From Ignavibacteriales bacterium (GTDB lineage: Bacteria; Bacteroidota; Ignavibacteria; Ignavibacteriales; Melioribacteraceae): DNA of 64,000 nucleotides. Below, one piece after another: positions 61,112 to 64,000 of this stretch. The translations under genes and the position numbers were made by a program. Under the pieces are notes generated by a model. That model did no database searches. It was not told the DNA's origin and saw nothing but the letters and a program-made list of their open reading frames with translations. The stretch is from positions 97,213 to 161,212 of the forward strand of contig JAGUYK010000046.1 in the NCBI GenBank assembly GCA_020061355.1, in the 5' to 3' direction. Each line of letters begins with the position of its first letter. The stretch's first letter is position 1.

Positions 61112-64000
61112 ATGAAAAAACTAATTCTATTCATTTTGTTATTTCCGATGATAACCTTTGCGCAGCTGCCGGTAACTCCTGCAGATGGAGCAACTGGTGT
61201 CTCGATAGGTTTAGCATCTATATCATGGACTGCATTTGGCGGCGGTACTTATGATGTTGAACTCCATAGTAATAACACTTATACCGCGCTTGTTGCATCT
61301 GCATATGCAGGAGCTGGAACTTCATTAGCAGTGCCAGCAATGACACTACAAAATAATAGAACATATTATTGGAGAGTAAGAGATGCTGTTGGACCAGGTG
61401 CGTATAACAATTACTCATTTACAGTACAACTAGCAACACCAGCGTTAACAGCTCCAGCAAATGCAGCTACGGGTCAATCAATTAATCCATCACTTACCTG
61501 GACTTTAGCAGCCGTTACAACTAACGTTGAATTCTATCTTGATTATGTGTTAGATGGAACATTTGACGGAGACGAAACAACAGTTAACCTTGCTGTTTCA
61601 CCACAGGCAATTGGTCCATTACCTTATAATACTACCTATTCCTGGCGGGTCCGTGCAGTTGTAAATGGTGCAGTCCCAAATAATGCTGAAACGACAACAT
61701 CTGCAACCAGAACGTTCACAACCTTACTTGCAACTCCAGCACTTACCGGTCCTGCAGATTTAGCTGATGATGTGTCTACTACTGTTCAGGTTTCCTGGTC
61801 AATGGGCGCAAGTACATCTAATGTTCAATTTGATGTTGAATATGATAATAACAATAATTGGGGAGATGGATTCTTAACCAAATCCAATGTTACATCTCCT
61901 TATACTTTCGCTCCGGCTTTGGCAAATAATACAACTTACCAGTGGCGTGTAAAAGCTACTGTTACGGCAGGTCCTCCCAATGCCACAGAAACAACAACCT
62001 CAGCACAACGATCATTTACGACGATTGAACTTATTCCAGGATTAGTAGCTCCTTTACAGTATGCAGTTCAGCAATCCGTGCTAACAACTTTTACCTGGAG
62101 TGACATTGGTGCGACTGACTATGATCTTGAAATATCCACAGATCCAAACATGGCCGGTGCTACAGTCTATGCAGGAATAGCAGGCACAACATATACTCTT
62201 AATACTTTTGAGTATCTGAATCACTCCACAGTTTATTATTGGAGAATTAAAGAGAATGATTTTAGTGTTTACTCAACAATTAGACAGTTTACTACCTGGG
62301 CGGTTACATCATTCTCAGTTTCTGCAGTACCGATGGTAACCTCGGCTTATATTACTTTACAAATTTTCCCAACCCCAATCGGCACAACCAGGTATGACAT
62401 TTTCTACTCGGATGATGATTGGGCAACAAACACAGCAATTTCGAATTTAATAAATATTTATTCCTATAACTTAACAGGATTAAAAGCCGGTGAGACTTAT
62501 GATGTTCTCGTAAGAGCAAAGAATAATGCAGGTACAGTATTCTATTGTTATTCTGCTGAAGTAACATTCCAGACGCAGGGATTACCTACTCCATCATTAG
62601 CATATCCGATTGAAGGTGAAACCACGTACGGAAATCCACCTACAGTAAGTTGGTCTTTGGGTACATTGTTTACCGGTCAATATCAAGTTAGGTGGTCATA
62701 TGATCCTACCACAAATGGTGGTGGTCAGTTAACTGTTGGGGCAACTGATCTAGCATTAACATCTAACATAATTAAAACTTTCCCAACAGCATTAACCACG
62801 GGCGTCCCGGTTTACTGGCAGGTCAGATGCTACGATGGTACCGATTATGGTCCATATTCAGCAGTTGAAGATTTTGAAATTTACAGCACAAATCTTACAG
62901 TTGCACCGACACCTGTTCCATCATGGCCAATCGGCGGTAACGATTCATATCTTAATCCTCCAACTTTATACTGGTATACAGGTACATTTACTACTGGTTT
63001 AGGTTTTTATGTTGAATGGGATGACGACAATGATTTAAATGATGCACCTTTAGGAAACTCAGGTTGGTTTACTGAAGATCCATTCTATAAATTATTAGCT
63101 TCTTTAGATCCCGGCACTTATTACTGGAGAGTAAAATCAAGACTTACTGCTACACTCGTTGAAGGAGCCTGGTCTGATGTAGTAAGCTTTGTTATTCCGG
63201 CACCATTGGCTACTTCAGTTGCAATGCCAAATCCATTGCAGCCTAATGCAATTTCCGTAACAACATTAAATCCAACATTTACATGGTATGCTGTTACACC
63301 TCCGGCACTAACATATAAGTTAAGAATATCACCATATTACAGCACGGATGCAAATGGTATGTTGAATCATCCAACTGCTGTACAAACAACCACATGGTTG
63401 GCAACAACATCAGCATCATTCAATTCTATGGTCTTTACTGCTCCTGGTTTATCTTTATTACCCGGTGTTACATATTACTGGCAGGTAAAAGCCAAGAATG
63501 CATCAAATGTTGAATCATCATGGTCATATATAGTCAGTTTCTTAACCGCCGCCGGAGCCTCTGCAATTGTACCACAACCTGTTAGTCCAATACAGGGACA
63601 GCCGATTAATGCAACATCTGCAGTTTTAACATGGACATTACCAGCTCAACCACAAACACAATTGAAGTATGATTTGGAATATTCGAAATCTGCAGATTTT
63701 AATGACGCTGTCAAAAAGACATTGAATGATAAAGTAGCTCAGGTAGATGGACTTGAACCGAACTCAACATATTATTGGAGAGTATCTTCCAAGACTAATA
63801 CCGGTTCACAATCAATGTATTCAAATGTTCAATCATTCAGAACAGATGGTGCAACAAGTGTTGGCGATAACCAGATTATCCCTGATGAATTCATATTATC
63901 ACAGAATTATCCGAATCCGTTCAACCCAACGACAAAGATAACCTTCTCATTGCCGGGCGATAATTTCGTAACAGTAAAAGTATACGATATGTTAGGCAGG
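61112..64000 (+). CDS. Large T9SS-exported FN3-repeat protein (runs off the window)
   Basis: The frame is open from ATG 61112 to the right edge (963 codons). GAGGGT lies 5-10 nt upstream. A signal peptide (1-19, ending FAQ) is followed by about nine FN3-like repeats, each with a conserved tyrosine-rich strand (TYYWRV, TYSWRV, TYQWRV, VYYWRI) and a linker starting P-x-PA. Near the edge a type IX sorting domain begins (QNYPNPFNPTTKITF, VKVYDMLGR), so only some 30-60 residues are missing. It is probably a cell-surface or secreted adhesin-like protein. Confidence 0.88.
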   Translation, partial: MKKLILFILLFPMITFAQLPVTPADGATGVSIGLASISWTAFGGGTYDVELHSNNTYTALVASAYAGAGTSLAVPAMTLQNNRTYYWRVRDAVGPGAYNNYSFTVQLATPALTAPANAATGQSINPSLTWTLAAVTTNVEFYLDYVLDGTFDGDETTVNLAVSPQAIGPLPYNTTYSWRVRAVVNGAVPNNAETTTSATRTFTTLLATPALTGPADLADDVSTTVQVSWSMGASTSNVQFDVEYDNNNNWGDGFLTKSNVTSPYTFAPALANNTTYQWRVKATVTAGPPNATETTTSAQRSFTTIELIPGLVAPLQYAVQQSVLTTFTWSDIGATDYDLEISTDPNMAGATVYAGIAGTTYTLNTFEYLNHSTVYYWRIKENDFSVYSTIRQFTTWAVTSFSVSAVPMVTSAYITLQIFPTPIGTTRYDIFYSDDDWATNTAISNLINIYSYNLTGLKAGETYDVLVRAKNNAGTVFYCYSAEVTFQTQGLPTPSLAYPIEGETTYGNPPTVSWSLGTLFTGQYQVRWSYDPTTNGGGQLTVGATDLALTSNIIKTFPTALTTGVPVYWQVRCYDGTDYGPYSAVEDFEIYSTNLTVAPTPVPSWPIGGNDSYLNPPTLYWYTGTFTTGLGFYVEWDDDNDLNDAPLGNSGWFTEDPFYKLLASLDPGTYYWRVKSRLTATLVEGAWSDVVSFVIPAPLATSVAMPNPLQPNAISVTTLNPTFTWYAVTPPALTYKLRISPYYSTDANGMLNHPTAVQTTTWLATTSASFNSMVFTAPGLSLLPGVTYYWQVKAKNASNVESSWSYIVSFLTAAGASAIVPQPVSPIQGQPINATSAVLTWTLPAQPQTQLKYDLEYSKSADFNDAVKKTLNDKVAQVDGLEPNSTYYWRVSSKTNTGSQSMYSNVQSFRTDGATSVGDNQIIPDEFILSQNYPNPFNPTTKITFSLPGDNFVTVKVYDMLGR

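Noticed and set aside
61218-62567. Minus-strand open frames inside the FN3 gene
   Set aside because: They are antisense to a long repeat-coding frame and show low-complexity composition typical of shadows.
1-64000. CRISPR array
   Set aside because: No regularly spaced direct repeats with unique spacers were seen; the repeats found are palindromic or single pairs.

Overview
The window is AT-rich bacterial chromosome. It most resembles a member of the Bacteroidota/Chlorobi/Ignavibacteriota supergroup, and I lean towards Ignavibacteria. The reasons are two secreted proteins ending in type IX secretion (T9SS) sorting tails with the NYPNPFNP signature, a short RpoD-type primary sigma factor, a histone H1-like Hc1 protein, and promoters of the TTTG-N19-TAnnTTTG kind. 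The species call is inference; no rRNA is present.

Region 1 (1-775) is the end of a phosphoenolpyruvate-synthase-like ATP-grasp protein that has two paralogues at 19463-24390. Region 2 (about 975-9228) is an 8.2-kb integrated mobile element. It is bounded by a 56-bp direct repeat of the 5' part of a tRNA-Ser(CGA) gene. The left copy is a truncated remnant and the right copy completes a functional tRNA. The element carries a tyrosine integrase, a FISUMP-domain lipoprotein, an unknown gene, and a leader whose hairpin loop is exactly complementary to upstream sequence. It then has a compact replication operon whose central gene has the three motifs of a divergent family A DNA polymerase palm, followed by a repeat-bearing AT-rich spacer that is a candidate origin, and a secreted M48 peptidase. 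Candidate integrase arm sites lie inside both ends, and a good Bacteroidota-type promoter restores tRNA expression. I consider this element the most interesting object in the window.

Region 3 (9265-33000) is core and semi-core genome. It holds a GIY-YIG protein abutting the tRNA, aldehyde dehydrogenase, a membrane PAS histidine kinase, a lysozyme-like protein, prolyl oligopeptidase, GalT, glutamate dehydrogenase and the two PEP-synthase-like proteins. It also holds a metallophosphoesterase, a HisH-like protein that has lost its catalytic residues, a class V aminotransferase, RpoD, an ECF sigma factor, and an unusual hisA/cNMP-binding/Usp/IF-2B gene run.

Region 4 (32800-60500) is a dense housekeeping region. 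It carries BioY, a membrane Fe-S reductase, CapA-like protein, MFS transporters, DusB, Apt, RsmI, lysine 6-transaminase, PdxJ, a T9SS Asp-box protein, an OPT transporter, PqqD-like protein, PepD, M29 aminopeptidase and PcrA/UvrD helicase. It ends with a phosphofructokinase bearing pyrophosphate-type residues and two sodium symporters (AGCS and SNF). Several palindromic REP-like repeats lie between genes, one of which supplies the C-terminus of RsmI. Region 5 (60500-64000) is a repeat-rich intergenic stretch followed by the start and most of a very large FN3-repeat T9SS protein that runs off the right edge.
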